64,000 nt of DNA from Gammaproteobacteria bacterium (GCA_013214945.1 JABSRT010000003.1:1-64000), one strand, 5' to 3'. Shown: positions 39,755 to 48,705, numbered from the stretch's first letter. Notes: generated by a model not told the origin, from the letters alone. Program-made: numbers and translations.

Positions 39755-41299
39755 ATGGCTACAAAGAGGATCACAATGCGTAAAATCAGAGATGTTTTAA
39801 GGCTGCGTTTAGATGCACAACTCAGTGTTCGCCAAATCAATGCCAGTACAAAAGTTAGTGTTGGTGCCATCCAAAAATTACTCACCAAGGCTAGCCAGCT
39901 AAGCCTTTCTTGGCCGTTACCTAAAGAACTAGACGACACCGAGTTAGCTCGGCTCTTTTATCCCAAAGCTGATACTCGAGCATCCAAGCGTTTTCAGATA
40001 CCCGACTGGCCCACGTTGAGCCAGGAGCTAAAAGGGAAAGGGATGACTAAGCGATTGCTCTGGGAAGAATACTGTCAGCAGTATCCAAATCGTTGTTTAA
40101 GCTACTCACAGTTCTGCGATCGCTACCTCAGTTGGGCTAAGAAGAAAAAGCGCTCGATGCGCCAGACACATAAAGCAGGCGACAAGTTATTCGTCGATTA
40201 TGCTGGTCAAACGATGCCAGTGGTGTCGCCATCAACGGGTGAAATCCGGTTTGCTCAGATCTTTGTTGCCGTGCTTGGTGCCTCAAATTATACCTATGCC
40301 GAGGCTACATGGAGCCAGAGTCTACCGGATTGGTTGGCCAGTCATGTCCGCACCTTTGAGTTTTTAGGCGGCACGCCTATCATGGTGGTTCCTGACAACC
40401 TTCGCAGTGCCGTTAGCCGATCTTGTCGTTATGAGCCTGAGTTAAACCCAAGTTATCAGCAACTTGCTGAGCACTACAGTGTTGCTGTTGTGCCTGCTAG
40501 ACCCTACAAGCCCAAGGATAAATCCAAAGCTGAAGTCGGCGTTCAAATCATTGAACGTTGGATATTAGCTCGGTTGCGTCACCACACCTTCTTCTCGCTA
40601 GCGGAGCTTAATAGGTGCATCGCGTCGTTACTCACCGAGGTTAACTCAAAGCCATTTAAGCAGTTACCCGGTAATCGGCAGCAGTGGTTCAAGCAACTCG
40701 ATCAACCCTTATTAAAAGCACTGCCTGTAAATCCCTATCAGTACGTCGATATTAAAATGGCCAAGGTCAACATCGATTATCACATCCAATACGATCAGCA
40801 TCTATACTCGGTGCCGCATCATCTAGTTGGCGAGAAAATTGAGTGTCATGCCAGTGATAAGTTAATACAGATTTACTTCAAAACACACCTGCTGGCGACC
40901 CACGTTAGAAAGCATTATCCAGGCACGACCACCGAACCTGGGCATATGCCGACAAAACACGCCAAACATCTGCAATGGAGCCCCGGCAGGCTAAAGAACT
41001 GGGCGAAAGATATTGGTCCAGATACATTAATCTGGGTTGCCGATCAGCTCGACAGAAAGCCTCATCCAGAACTCGCCTACCGTGTGTGCTTAGGGCTGCT
41101 GAACTTAACCAAATCCTATCCAACAAGCCGGCTCAATGCCGCTTGTGCCATCGCGAATGAACAATCACTCGTTAAATTGAAGAACATCAAATCGATCTTA
41201 CTGAGTAACCAAGACAAATTACCACGAGATAAGCAATGTGTTGACTCAACACTTCCACAATTCCATGAAAATATCCGCGGCCCTAAAAGCTTCCATTAA
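39755..41299 (+). CDS. istA: IS21-family transposase IstA
   Basis: 514 residues. An N-terminal helix-turn-helix (MRKIRDVLRLRLDAQLSVRQ, then IQKLLTKASQLS) is followed by an rve/DDE integrase core: LFVDYAGQTMPV near 145 (first Asp), VVPDNLRSAVS near 210 (second Asp) and YKPKDKSKAEVGVQ near 252 with the Glu. The C-terminal region (YSVPHHLVGEKIECHASD) is the usual IstA beta-barrel part. It catalyses strand transfer together with IstB. Its stop lies 11 bases before istB. Length is normal, with no frameshift. Confidence 0.95.
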   Translation: MATKRITMRKIRDVLRLRLDAQLSVRQINASTKVSVGAIQKLLTKASQLSLSWPLPKELDDTELARLFYPKADTRASKRFQIPDWPTLSQELKGKGMTKRLLWEEYCQQYPNRCLSYSQFCDRYLSWAKKKKRSMRQTHKAGDKLFVDYAGQTMPVVSPSTGEIRFAQIFVAVLGASNYTYAEATWSQSLPDWLASHVRTFEFLGGTPIMVVPDNLRSAVSRSCRYEPELNPSYQQLAEHYSVAVVPARPYKPKDKSKAEVGVQIIERWILARLRHHTFFSLAELNRCIASLLTEVNSKPFKQLPGNRQQWFKQLDQPLLKALPVNPYQYVDIKMAKVNIDYHIQYDQHLYSVPHHLVGEKIECHASDKLIQIYFKTHLLATHVRKHYPGTTTEPGHMPTKHAKHLQWSPGRLKNWAKDIGPDTLIWVADQLDRKPHPELAYRVCLGLLNLTKSYPTSRLNAACAIANEQSLVKLKNIKSILLSNQDKLPRDKQCVDSTLPQFHENIRGPKSFH

Positions 41300-41310
41300 G
41301 GAGAGTAAAG

Positions 41311-42066
41311 ATGATCGACCAGACATTATCACAGCTTCGCCAGCTGAAACTTAGCGGCATGGCGATGGCGCTACAAACTCAATCAGAACAGCCAGGAACC
41401 TATGAGGGCCTATCTTTTAACGAGCGATTACATTTGCTCGTCGACAGCGAAAAGTTAGAGCGCGATAACCGAAAACAACAACGTCTGATCCGCAGTGCAA
41501 AGTTCAAGCTAGGCGCAAACCTTAGAGACATAGACTACCAGCACCCGAGAGGCTTGCAGCAATCTCAAGTGGCTTCTCTGGCACAATGTGACTGGCTTAC
41601 CAAAGCGCAAAATCTACTGCTAACGGGACCTTGTGGCACGGGTAAAACTTATATCGCCTGCGCCTTTGGCCACACGGCCTGCTTAAAGGGCTTTAGCACA
41701 CGATACTACCGAATATCTCGCTTGATGCTTGAATTAGCACAATCTAAAGCAGACGGCACGTATCAGAAGGTGCTTAAGATGCTAGCAAAAACTGATCTGC
41801 TGATATTAGATGATTGGGGGCTAGAGCCACTAAACACAGCCCAACGTAATGATCTGATGGAAATAATGGATGACCGTCACGGATGTGCCTCGGTTATCAT
41901 TATCAGCCAATTACCCACCGAACAATGGTATGAAACGATAGGAGATAACACGTTAGCAGATGCCATATTAGATCGAATAATGCATAACTCTCATCGGATA
42001 AAACTACGGGGAGAATCGATGCGAAAAATACTAAACAACTTGACCCATGGTGAACACTTAAGTTAA
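41311..42066 (+). CDS. istB: IS21-family helper ATPase IstB
   Basis: 251 residues, AAA+ protein related to DnaC. Walker A GPCGTGKTYIACAFG near 108, Walker B LLILDDWGLEPL near 170, the sensor segment VIIISQLP, and the C-terminal DRIMHNSHRIKLRGESMRK typical of IstB. It selects target DNA and activates IstA. AGGAG stands before the ATG. Confidence 0.96.
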   Translation: MIDQTLSQLRQLKLSGMAMALQTQSEQPGTYEGLSFNERLHLLVDSEKLERDNRKQQRLIRSAKFKLGANLRDIDYQHPRGLQQSQVASLAQCDWLTKAQNLLLTGPCGTGKTYIACAFGHTACLKGFSTRYYRISRLMLELAQSKADGTYQKVLKMLAKTDLLILDDWGLEPLNTAQRNDLMEIMDDRHGCASVIIISQLPTEQWYETIGDNTLADAILDRIMHNSHRIKLRGESMRKILNNLTHGEHLS

Positions 42067-42146
42067 AAAAGAGGTCGGGCAATGCATTGAATGATTAGGT
42101 GTTCACGATGAACCGGAATCAGTGTTCACGTTCGCCGGAATACGCA

Positions 42147-42362
42147 ACGCCAAGAAATTAACGTATTAGGCGTCACCTCTTCAATATCAGCTGAACATTC
42201 AGCGATAACGTTTGACCATACCCAATCAAGAAAAGCTTCATCGCTACAAAGGATCTCTCTGGCTTTATTGCATGCTTTACCAATCTCATACTTAGCTTCT
42301 AACTTGTCTTCTGCTTTTGGCGCATTAGCAATGACGCTATTGACTAAACACATAAAAGTCAT
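42147..42362 (-). pseudogene. 5' part of the gene interrupted by the IS21 element
   Basis: Starts MTFMCLVNSVIANAPKAEDK, with a short hydrophobic start that may be a signal peptide cut after ANA, and continues with three Cys (KACNKAREILCSDEAF, IAECSAD) to LISWR at the element edge. It joins in frame to 39244-39549. The short N-terminus may mean that the true start was lost. No family recognised. Confidence 0.78.
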
Positions 42363-42412
42363 CGCTATCTATAAGGCAATCAGTCTCTATCTGAGCACTA
42401 GCGATATGCGAG

Positions 42413-42664
42413 TTGATTAGATTAGTCTCTGATGAACGCCCAACCCCGGTCATGGAGACTTTAGAAAAGACTCCCCTAATCATCAAAAATAAAGGAAAAG
42501 GGCCAATAACAAGTACTAGGAACATTAGAAGGATTGTTCAAACATGTTTTGATAATTATTATCAAAACATGAAAAATGATGGCCTTGGAGACGATGCAGG
42601 TCATTCATCTATGGCAACAACATACCGACACATTGATTCTGATTCAAAAGATAGGCATCAATAA
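42413..42664 (+). pseudogene. Tyrosine-recombinase (integrase) remnant with the catalytic core deleted
   Basis: 83 codons. The pieces NKGKGPITSTRNIRRIVQTC and GLGDDAGHSSMATTYRHID, followed by KDRH, match two blocks of a phage/island integrase family. In intact relatives about 40 residues containing the W-LRHT (Arg-His-x-x-Arg) core lie between them; here they are missing, so GLGD is joined directly to DAGHSS. The start of the protein is also absent. It cannot be active and marks an old island end. Confidence 0.68.
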
Positions 42665-42805
42665 GGAAAACACAAAAAAGTAAAAATACTATTAGAAAAT
42701 AGAATATTGCTTCACTGGGTTAGCCGAGCATTAAGAGTGCTATACCCGTGACCATTGATTATGGGTATGTATGACAATGCCCTTGCACAGACTAGACTTC
42801 CTATC

Positions 42806-43726
42806 TTATGGAGTGTCAGGTTTTAAATAAGCCATATCATTCAGATCATCATCATGAAAGTCGTAGCCACCCTCAAAATCATCATTCAACTCATTGGCAA
42901 CGGTTATAGGAAGTTCTAATATTTCTGGGATAAAAATAGAAATATCAACTTGTTGATTAATAATTACCTTTAACTCATTGAAATCTAATAAACCTACGTC
43001 TTGCAGGTACTCTCTAGTAAATAGCGGTAGTTGTTTGGTGAAGTTCGCAATACAGATTTCTACCTTAGCAAGCAGGTGGTCTTTCTTTGTATTAGTCAGG
43101 TAAGTGGTCAACTGCTGATATAGAACATTTGTAAATATCTTTTTGTCACAATCAATGAGAAGCAATGCAATTGCAGTATTAAGAAATTTTTGCAATTCAA
43201 AACTCAACACTTCTTCATCATCATCAATAAGCAGGGTGTTTGCACAATAGTTCGCGGCAATACTTTTATAACTTTGCAAAAGCATCGCACTTTGATAGCC
43301 TTCACTCATTAATGAAGCATGCATAAGCTTTATATCAGAAGTGTCATTAATTGCTAAAGCATAACTACTAATAGAAATGCTATTAAAGTATGAGGGTGAT
43401 ATTTTCTTTAATTGAGTATATTTCGCCCAACCTGCTCTAAAGCAATAAACGATACCTTCATTTTTTAGAATGTTTTTTGCTTTCTCTGTATCGTTATCGC
43501 AAAGATTTAATAAACCTAAGTTGCACAGTCCAAGTACAATTTCACACCCTTTTCTTATCTGATCAGCGTAAATTATTGATAGGTTGTCAGAGGCTATCCT
43601 CAAAGACATATCTGATAATTGTTGTTTCGTTTTATGAATAAATTCTGGCGAAAAAAAGCCATCACTTTCTCCATCTTTTAAGATCAAAAGTAAAAACGGA
43701 TGATTTCTTAACTTTGCAATTTTCAT
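42806..43726 (-). CDS. Protein of unknown function
   Basis: 306 residues, apparently soluble, mostly helical by composition, with no signal peptide or membrane segment. The C-terminal 40 residues are strongly acidic (ELNDDFEGGYDFHDDDLNDM), a feature shared with the tail of the protein at 44515-44976 (DEHDQFDDYESHDYDENY). A central segment is rich in Leu and Cys (GLCNLGLLNLCDND). Last of four leftward genes. I do not recognise a family. An A/T-rich and somewhat isolated gene in accessory DNA. Confidence 0.75.
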   Translation of the reverse strand: MKIAKLRNHPFLLLILKDGESDGFFSPEFIHKTKQQLSDMSLRIASDNLSIIYADQIRKGCEIVLGLCNLGLLNLCDNDTEKAKNILKNEGIVYCFRAGWAKYTQLKKISPSYFNSISISSYALAINDTSDIKLMHASLMSEGYQSAMLLQSYKSIAANYCANTLLIDDDEEVLSFELQKFLNTAIALLLIDCDKKIFTNVLYQQLTTYLTNTKKDHLLAKVEICIANFTKQLPLFTREYLQDVGLLDFNELKVIINQQVDISIFIPEILELPITVANELNDDFEGGYDFHDDDLNDMAYLKPDTP

Positions 43727-43791
43727 TGATGAATCCCAATCAATTAAAGCTGTTCATATCGGTTATATAAATATGGGCTGGTCTTTGTAAA

Positions 43792-44445
43792 CTAAAGTGG
43801 CGCAAACATATCGTCGGTATCCATTTCAACAGCGGTCACTCGTTGTTTATTGGCATTTTGTTTTAACGCACTTTCAATGTTATCCAGTGTGCCATTAGTA
43901 CTAACCGCCATCACTTCACGATAAGCTTCTTCGCTTAACGTTTTGATTTTAATTAACAACTCTTCAATGCTGCCAGATATTTGTTCTTCATCTTCATTTT
44001 CTTCTAATTCCGAAAAATCGTGACCAACAAACGGCAAAGATAAATATAAAAGACCAAAATCGTCTTCAACAATGGCTTTTAATACTTCTAATTGTTTTTC
44101 TTCATCATCATAAGAGAGAAAAATTTGTGTTAATAAACTGTGTGCTTCAGATTGCGCACAAAACACCTGATCTTCATCCATATTTTGCCAATATGACGGT
44201 TCAACATTTAACAACTGCTTAATTGAATCCGCGTCCATTAGCCATGTGGCTATTGAAGGAATGGTGGCGTCGTGTTCTCGAACAATTTTAGCGACGGTTA
44301 AAATATCCATTTCTGTTAACACAGCAAGCATCGTCTCATCACCTTGTTCAGAGGCAATTGCCTCTAATGAGGTACCCGCGCGTCTACCGCTATGCTGTGC
44401 TTGTTCAATAATATTGCTAGCAAGAATTAATGCGTTTTTTGTCAA
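43792..44445 (-). CDS. Acidic protein of unknown function
   Basis: 217 residues, no signal peptide or membrane helix. It begins MTKNALILASNIIEQAQHSG and contains ATWLMDADSIKQLLNVEPSY, a repetitive acidic loop (ELEENEDEEQISGSIEELL) and a C-terminus ending DTDDMFAPL. The helical segments near 55-75 look HEAT- or armadillo-like, but this is a weak impression. It lies 65 bases after the next upstream gene's region and reads with its neighbours, so a shared transcript is likely. Family not recognised. Confidence 0.75.
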   Translation of the reverse strand: MTKNALILASNIIEQAQHSGRRAGTSLEAIASEQGDETMLAVLTEMDILTVAKIVREHDATIPSIATWLMDADSIKQLLNVEPSYWQNMDEDQVFCAQSEAHSLLTQIFLSYDDEEKQLEVLKAIVEDDFGLLYLSLPFVGHDFSELEENEDEEQISGSIEELLIKIKTLSEEAYREVMAVSTNGTLDNIESALKQNANKQRVTAVEMDTDDMFAPL

Positions 44446-44514
44446 GGTGATTCCTTAAAACTTATACTTTTAATAATTAGATTGATTAATGAGTAAATCC
44501 AGAGTTTATAAAAT

Positions 44515-44976
44515 CTAGTAGTTCTCATCATAGTCATGAGATTCATAATCATCGAACTGATCATGTTCATCTTCTATAGCTTTTAAAGGTGTAGCATCAT
44601 AGCCGTTATAAAAATGAATGAGCAAAATGGCTATTTTAAATTCCCGTTCTGTGTGAGTCATTATTTCAGTAATACAGCCTCTAGCATCTGCATGCACTCC
44701 CACAAAAGGTTTGATCTCGGCCCAACTAGGTTCTTCTGTCAGCTCGATTTTTGCCAAGTTTTTGCTATCGATTCTTATTTTGGTTGATATAGCCATTGCT
44801 AATTGATCAACCATGCCATTAAATAATAAAGGCATTTGCTTTAATTGTTCGAATAAATTAGATAAATAATTTGATAATAAATCAGGGTTTTCAGGTTCAT
44901 CTAATGAGGTCATATTCTCTAAATACATAGAGAAATCACTGGTTAAATAATCAGGTAAGTTTGTTGCATGTTGCAT
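44515..44976 (-). CDS. Small acidic protein of unknown function
   Basis: 153 residues, soluble. It starts MQHATNLPDYLTSDFSMYLE, has a central region KIELTEEPSWAEIKPFVGVH and AILLIHFYNGYDATPLKAIE, and ends in an Asp/Tyr-rich tail like that of the 42806-43726 protein. Second in the run behind the J-domain gene. No family recognised. Confidence 0.72.
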   Translation of the reverse strand: MQHATNLPDYLTSDFSMYLENMTSLDEPENPDLLSNYLSNLFEQLKQMPLLFNGMVDQLAMAISTKIRIDSKNLAKIELTEEPSWAEIKPFVGVHADARGCITEIMTHTEREFKIAILLIHFYNGYDATPLKAIEDEHDQFDDYESHDYDENY

Positions 44977-45060
44977 TCATTGTTTCCAAATGGAGGGCCT
45001 AAGGAAAGGTCTAATTGATAGTGTCAGGCAAAGCCTCGTTAAAAGCGCTAATTCAAAGCA

Positions 45061-45321
45061 CTAATTCAAAGCGCTATGCCAAAAAGAATCAGCAACTTCT
45101 CGGGGATCAGTTATTAAGGTATAGTTACTTTTTAAATATAAAGAGCGCTTTTTCGGATCAGAAATAACATCATAAGCCTGTTGAATTAGTTGAAATTTTT
45201 CTATGGCATCCTTACTGTCATTTCTATCGGGGTGATACTTATTAGCGAGTTTTCGATAGGCTTTTTTAATCTCGATGGTCGTCGATACTCTACTTACACC
45301 TAACTGTTCAAAAAAATCCAT
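45061..45321 (-). CDS. Short J-domain (DnaJ-like) protein
   Basis: 86 residues, nearly all J domain: [20 protein letters not shown], helix [17 protein letters not shown] with the invariant HPD that stimulates Hsp70 ATPase, then [19 protein letters not shown]. There is no G/F region, zinc finger or membrane anchor, and the tail is only about 20 residues. It heads a leftward run of three unknown genes. A J protein this short usually recruits DnaK to a specific partner. No dedicated Hsp70 is in the window. Confidence 0.9.
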   Translation of the reverse strand: MDFFEQLGVSRVSTTIEIKKAYRKLANKYHPDRNDSKDAIEKFQLIQQAYDVISDPKKRSLYLKSNYTLITDPREVADSFWHSALN

Positions 45322-45702
45322 AAACTTACTATTACCTTTTGCTAGACAACTTAAAAATGACTGTTGACATGATTTACGCGATTCTACCTACGAAAGGACA
45401 TTATTCACATCATTATTTTCACTTATTTATCGATTAATCAGGGCAGGATCATAGATTGAATAATTTAAATTTTATTGAGCTTATTTGTGATTCTCAGATC
45501 TGATCAAGAAAATTCCTAAACGATACAATACCGATGACCTTTTTGACCACCTTGAAACGATTGAATATACCCGAAGTGACATTAATTTTAATCGTCTCAT
45601 CTGCCTCTCCTGTTGCCTTGTAATCAGTTAATTGTTCGACACTAGGCATTGGCATGGTTTAATGGACTCGACCAACCCTGTTAAGAGATACTCTCTGAAC
45701 AG
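45322..45702. other. Gene-free region upstream of the J-domain gene
   Basis: About 380 bases of low coding potential on both strands. It should hold the leftward promoter of the J-domain run. Nothing else could be assigned. Confidence 0.4.
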
Positions 45703-45816
45703 GAGAAAAAACACTCGAAAGAATTCAAGCTTGATGCAATTAACTTGGTGCTTGAACAAAATTATACCCGCGTAGCCGCTTCTAAGAGTTTAGGAAGACC
45801 CGAATTCATGTTCTAG
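45703..45816 (+). pseudogene. IS3-type OrfA transposase fragment
   Basis: 38 codons reading EKKHSKEFKLDAINLVLEQN and on to RVAASKSLG, which matches the N-terminal helix-turn-helix of IS3/IS911 OrfA (EFK-DA--LV-E--Y-V--A---LG), then breaks off at a stop. The segment before it (45670-45702) may be part of the element end. Non-functional. Confidence 0.6.
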
Positions 45817-45889
45817 AAAAAGATGGGACACACATAAAAATACAATTGAAAATCAATAATTTTTTCGTCCTATTGATAAATTAATCTCC

Positions 45890-46191
45890 AAACAGCAAAA
45901 AGCCCGTTAAATCTTTCAATTTAACGGGCTCTTCTAAATGTCGCGGTGCCAGATAAAGAGTGGATTTCAACCCTGCTTTAAAATTAGTGTTATTAATCGA
46001 AAGTTTAATCTCTAAAAAGCAAAAAGCCGCTTATTCTTTCGAATAAGCGGCCTTTCTAAATGTGGCGGTGCCAGATAAAGAGCGGATTTGAACCCTAACT
46101 TAGGAGCTGTGCTATTAACCCGCAGTCTTGATAGACACCCAAACAGCAAAAAGCCCGTTGATAAATTAATATCAACGGGCTTTTCTAAATG
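45890..46191. repeat. Tandem units of terminator hairpin plus decayed tRNA-like 3' end
   Basis: Three units of about 120 bases share AGCAAAAAGCC, a strong hairpin, TTCTAAATGT-GCGG and (in two decayed units) a remnant of a T-arm, GGATTTGAACCCT or GGATTTCAACCCT. Hairpins: 45901-45930, 46025-46051 and 46152-46181. The third unit leads into the intact tRNA-Ser. The first two end in degenerate sequence with no complete cloverleaf. Confidence 0.75.
46152..46181 (-). terminator. Terminator of tRNA-Ser
   Basis: AGCCCGTTGAT / ATCAACGGGCT stem. On the minus strand it follows the tRNA 3' end by about 10 bases and is followed by TTTTGCTG. Confidence 0.8.
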
Positions 46192-46282
46192 TGGCGGAGA
46201 GATAGGGATTTGAACCCTAGATGGGCTATAAACCCATGCCGGTTTTCAAGACCGGTGCATTCGACCACTCTGCCATCTCTCC
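46192..46282 (-). tRNA. tRNA-Ser (anticodon UGA)
   Basis: On the minus strand the acceptor stem GGAGAGA pairs with TCTCTCC, CCA is encoded, the anticodon arm CCGGTCTTGAAAACCGG carries TGA, the long variable arm is typical of serine tRNAs (CATGGGTTTATAGCCCAT), and the T-arm is AGGGTTCAAATCCCT. 91 bases including CCA. Confidence 0.97.
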
Positions 46283-46388
46283 ACTGAAGTCGAAGCGAAT
46301 AATAGGGACTTATGTACCGATTGTAAAGCATGCTTTATAAATTAATTATCGTTTGCTTTAAGATTAACCAACATGGGTATATTGTCGG

Positions 46389-46823
46389 CTATTTTGCAAA
46401 TAACTCTTGCTCAATATCTTTAAAACCTTTGAATTCTAGTGCGTTGCCTGAGGGATCGCAAAAAAACATTGTGCCCTGCTCTCCGACCTCGCCTTCGAAG
46501 CGTACATAAGGTTCAATCACAAATTGCTCAATAATTTTTTTAGCGGTAACAGCAAATGCTTGCCATGTTGCATAGTCCATAACGACCCCAAAGTGAGGTA
46601 CTGGTACACCATGACCATCGACACCATTACAAATAGTCGCGACTTGGCCTGTTTTGCCTAATGCACGATTGACATGAACCACCAGTTGATGGCCAAACAT
46701 ATTAAAATCAATCCAGTCATCGCTGCTTCGGCCTTCTTCAAAGCCGAGCTTAACACCATAAAATTCGCGAGCTTCGGTTATATCACGCACTTGAATCGCT
46801 AAATGAAAAGGTGTTAAAGCCAT
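46389..46823 (-). CDS. VOC-superfamily protein (glyoxalase/dioxygenase fold)
   Basis: 144 residues, one paired beta-alpha-beta-beta-beta unit. A metal site is suggested by His in PFHLAIQVRD near 7, His in VPHFGVVM, and Glu in DPSGNALEFKGF near 130. Members range from glyoxalases to ring-cleavage enzymes and antibiotic-resistance proteins, so the reaction cannot be fixed. It is followed by the LysE-type gene. Its stop lies 107 bases from the tRNA-Ser gene. Confidence 0.9.
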   Translation of the reverse strand: MALTPFHLAIQVRDITEAREFYGVKLGFEEGRSSDDWIDFNMFGHQLVVHVNRALGKTGQVATICNGVDGHGVPVPHFGVVMDYATWQAFAVTAKKIIEQFVIEPYVRFEGEVGEQGTMFFCDPSGNALEFKGFKDIEQELFAK

Positions 46824-46865
46824 AATTGTAACTCCTGAAATTTGAGTTGTGTAATTAGCGATAAA

Positions 46866-47504
46866 TTAGAGTTCGGCAATCGCTACTTTAATGCCCAACA
46901 GCACTAATACGGTACCCATGGTACGGTTAAAATATTGACCTAGTTGAACAAATTTGGTCCGCACTGCTTCTTTACTAAAAATAAACGATACCATGCAAAA
47001 CCATAGTGCCGTTGCTATCGATAAATATACCGCGTAAAAAACCAACCATATCAATGGGGTATTTGCATCGACTATTACCGAAAATATTGATAAGAAAAAC
47101 AAGGTCGCTTTCGGATTAAGCACATTAGTCAAAAAACCCAACATAAATGACTTATTAACACTTTGCGCGGTTTTGTTAGTGCTACTAGCGAGATCTAACT
47201 TAGCTGGAGGTGGTGCTCTAAAAGCACTAATACCCAAATAAATTAAATAACCAGCACATAGGTACTTTAATGCACTAAATAAAGCAACCGATTGCGAAAT
47301 GATTAAGCCGATACCCAGGGCACTATAGAGCACGTGAATAAGGATAGCGCTGCCAATACCCAAACTGGTGTATATGGCATGGCGCTTACCGCTACTGATA
47401 CTTTGCTTAATTACCACCGCAAAATCGGGCCCTGGGCTGATAACAGCTAATAAATGCGCCCCTGCTAACAATAAAAATTGATTAAGATAAAGTGAGTCCA
47501 ACAT
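46866..47504 (-). CDS. LysE/RhtB-family amino-acid exporter
   Basis: 212 residues with six predicted membrane helices. The N-terminal signature LLAGAHLLAVISPGPDFAVV and the GSGKRHA-like loop ISSGKRHAIYTSLGIGSA identify the RhtB group, with FLTNVLNPKATLFFLSIF in the third quarter. These proteins export amino acids or related small molecules from the cytoplasm. The substrate is not predictable. Lies 23 bases from nlpI. Confidence 0.92.
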   Translation of the reverse strand: MLDSLYLNQFLLLAGAHLLAVISPGPDFAVVIKQSISSGKRHAIYTSLGIGSAILIHVLYSALGIGLIISQSVALFSALKYLCAGYLIYLGISAFRAPPPAKLDLASSTNKTAQSVNKSFMLGFLTNVLNPKATLFFLSIFSVIVDANTPLIWLVFYAVYLSIATALWFCMVSFIFSKEAVRTKFVQLGQYFNRTMGTVLVLLGIKVAIAEL

Positions 47505-47527
47505 ATCCTCCTTGCCTATAAATTAAA

Positions 47528-48472
47528 TTATTGTGTTTTGGCTGCTGATTTTTTAAGTGCTTGTTTTTGTAATTTTTGTTGATGGATCACAAAGCGATTT
47601 TCCAATAGCTCTCGCCGTGCGTATCTGTGCTCAACAAATTCAAAAACATTGGTTGCCAATGATAATTTGAAATAGTTAATCGCGCGCTCAGGCTGCTGAT
47701 AAATGCTGGCGTATACTCCGAGATAAAAATACGCTTCACATAACCGCTCTGCAAGTTGTTTTGGTGTTTCAATATTTTTGGTTAATCCGGCGACAAACTG
47801 GGCTTGTGACAAATTCATTAAAAACAGTTCACCAATTTGTTTGGCCCAGCTTTCGTTGTCAATTTGTTTTTGGTGACGCTTAAGGTTTTTTAGTGCCATG
47901 GTTTTATCAAGCCGTTGTTCAGCAATATAACGCCAGATCACGCGATACGGATCGCTTAAATCAAGTTGATGAAAGGTCACTAGATCTTCAACCGCCAATT
48001 TGGTCAAACCACCATAATACAACGCTATACCACGATTTAAATACACATACTGATGTTTAGGTGCTAATTCAAGCGTGGCGTCAAAGGCTTCATACGCTCT
48101 AGTAAACTGCCCGGCCATGGTTAAATGAATACCTAAAAAATTATAAACATCAGGCATTTTTGGATTAATACGCAAGGCGCGATTAAAATCTATTCGGGCT
48201 AAATTAACCAAGCCAAAACTGTCAAATAAAACCCCTCGCTCAAAAAAAGTCTGAGCACGCTGTCGAGGTGTTAATTCTGGGTGATATAGTAGTTCACTGA
48301 ACCGAGCTAACCGGATCTCACTTTGCAAACTGACCGCCAGTGGCTCTGCAATAACTAATCTCCCCAAATCCACTTGAGGATCTTGCCGTGAATTATTCGT
48401 CGTTTGACACCCAGCTAACAGCAATAATAATATCGCGCCAAACAGACTGCGTTCAAGTTCAAGCTTAAACAT
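47528..48472 (-). CDS. nlpI: Lipoprotein NlpI (TPR protein)
   Basis: 314 residues. Signal peptide with lipobox LLAGC near residue 22 (LLLLLAGCQTT), then TPR repeats: AQTFFERGVLFDSFGLVNLA, PDVYNFLGIHLTMAGQFTRA and YVYLNRGIALYYGGLTKLAV. NlpI is an outer-membrane adaptor for peptidoglycan endopeptidases and the Prc protease. Position directly downstream of pnp is the same as in enterobacteria and supports the name. Ends in a Lys-rich tail. Confidence 0.93.
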   Translation of the reverse strand: MFKLELERSLFGAILLLLLAGCQTTNNSRQDPQVDLGRLVIAEPLAVSLQSEIRLARFSELLYHPELTPRQRAQTFFERGVLFDSFGLVNLARIDFNRALRINPKMPDVYNFLGIHLTMAGQFTRAYEAFDATLELAPKHQYVYLNRGIALYYGGLTKLAVEDLVTFHQLDLSDPYRVIWRYIAEQRLDKTMALKNLKRHQKQIDNESWAKQIGELFLMNLSQAQFVAGLTKNIETPKQLAERLCEAYFYLGVYASIYQQPERAINYFKLSLATNVFEFVEHRYARRELLENRFVIHQQKLQKQALKKSAAKTQ

Positions 48473-48653
48473 TGATAATATCCCGTAATAATATTGTTAG
48501 TAATAATGCCACAGCGTTTTCTTTTAGGCTATAACTATCAAACGTTAGCCTTCATATCAGTCTAAGCCTAAAACCAAAACTATGCTAAATAAAGTATAGC
48601 TAAAATCCCTTAATTTTGGATCGTAATTAGCGCTAAAAATAATAATTCTCGCA

Positions 48654-48680
48654 TAAAAAAAGCCTGCATAATGCAGGCTT
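48654..48680 (-). terminator. Terminator after pnp
   Basis: Stem AGCCTGCA / TGCAGGCT. On the minus strand it comes 26 bases after the pnp stop and is followed by a run of seven T. Confidence 0.88.
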
Positions 48681-48705
48681 GATACAACAAGATTAACGAG
48701 AAAAA

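Larger units (their letters stand above)
39550..42142 (+). mobile_element. IS21-family insertion sequence, apparently complete
   Basis: 2593 bases bounded by inverted TATTCCGG / CCGGAATA ends. Each end carries further repeated blocks of the form TGAACAC and ATTCCGG/ATCCGG, as is usual for the transposase binding sites of IS21 elements. It encodes IstA and IstB in the standard order. The flanks TGCA and CGCA look like a target duplication with one change. Both genes are intact, so the element may still be active. Confidence 0.9.

Noticed and set aside
42337-42525. 62-codon minus-strand frame with a hydrophobic start
   Set aside because: It overlaps the integrase remnant on the other strand and the start of the interrupted gene, with no ribosome binding site or similarity.
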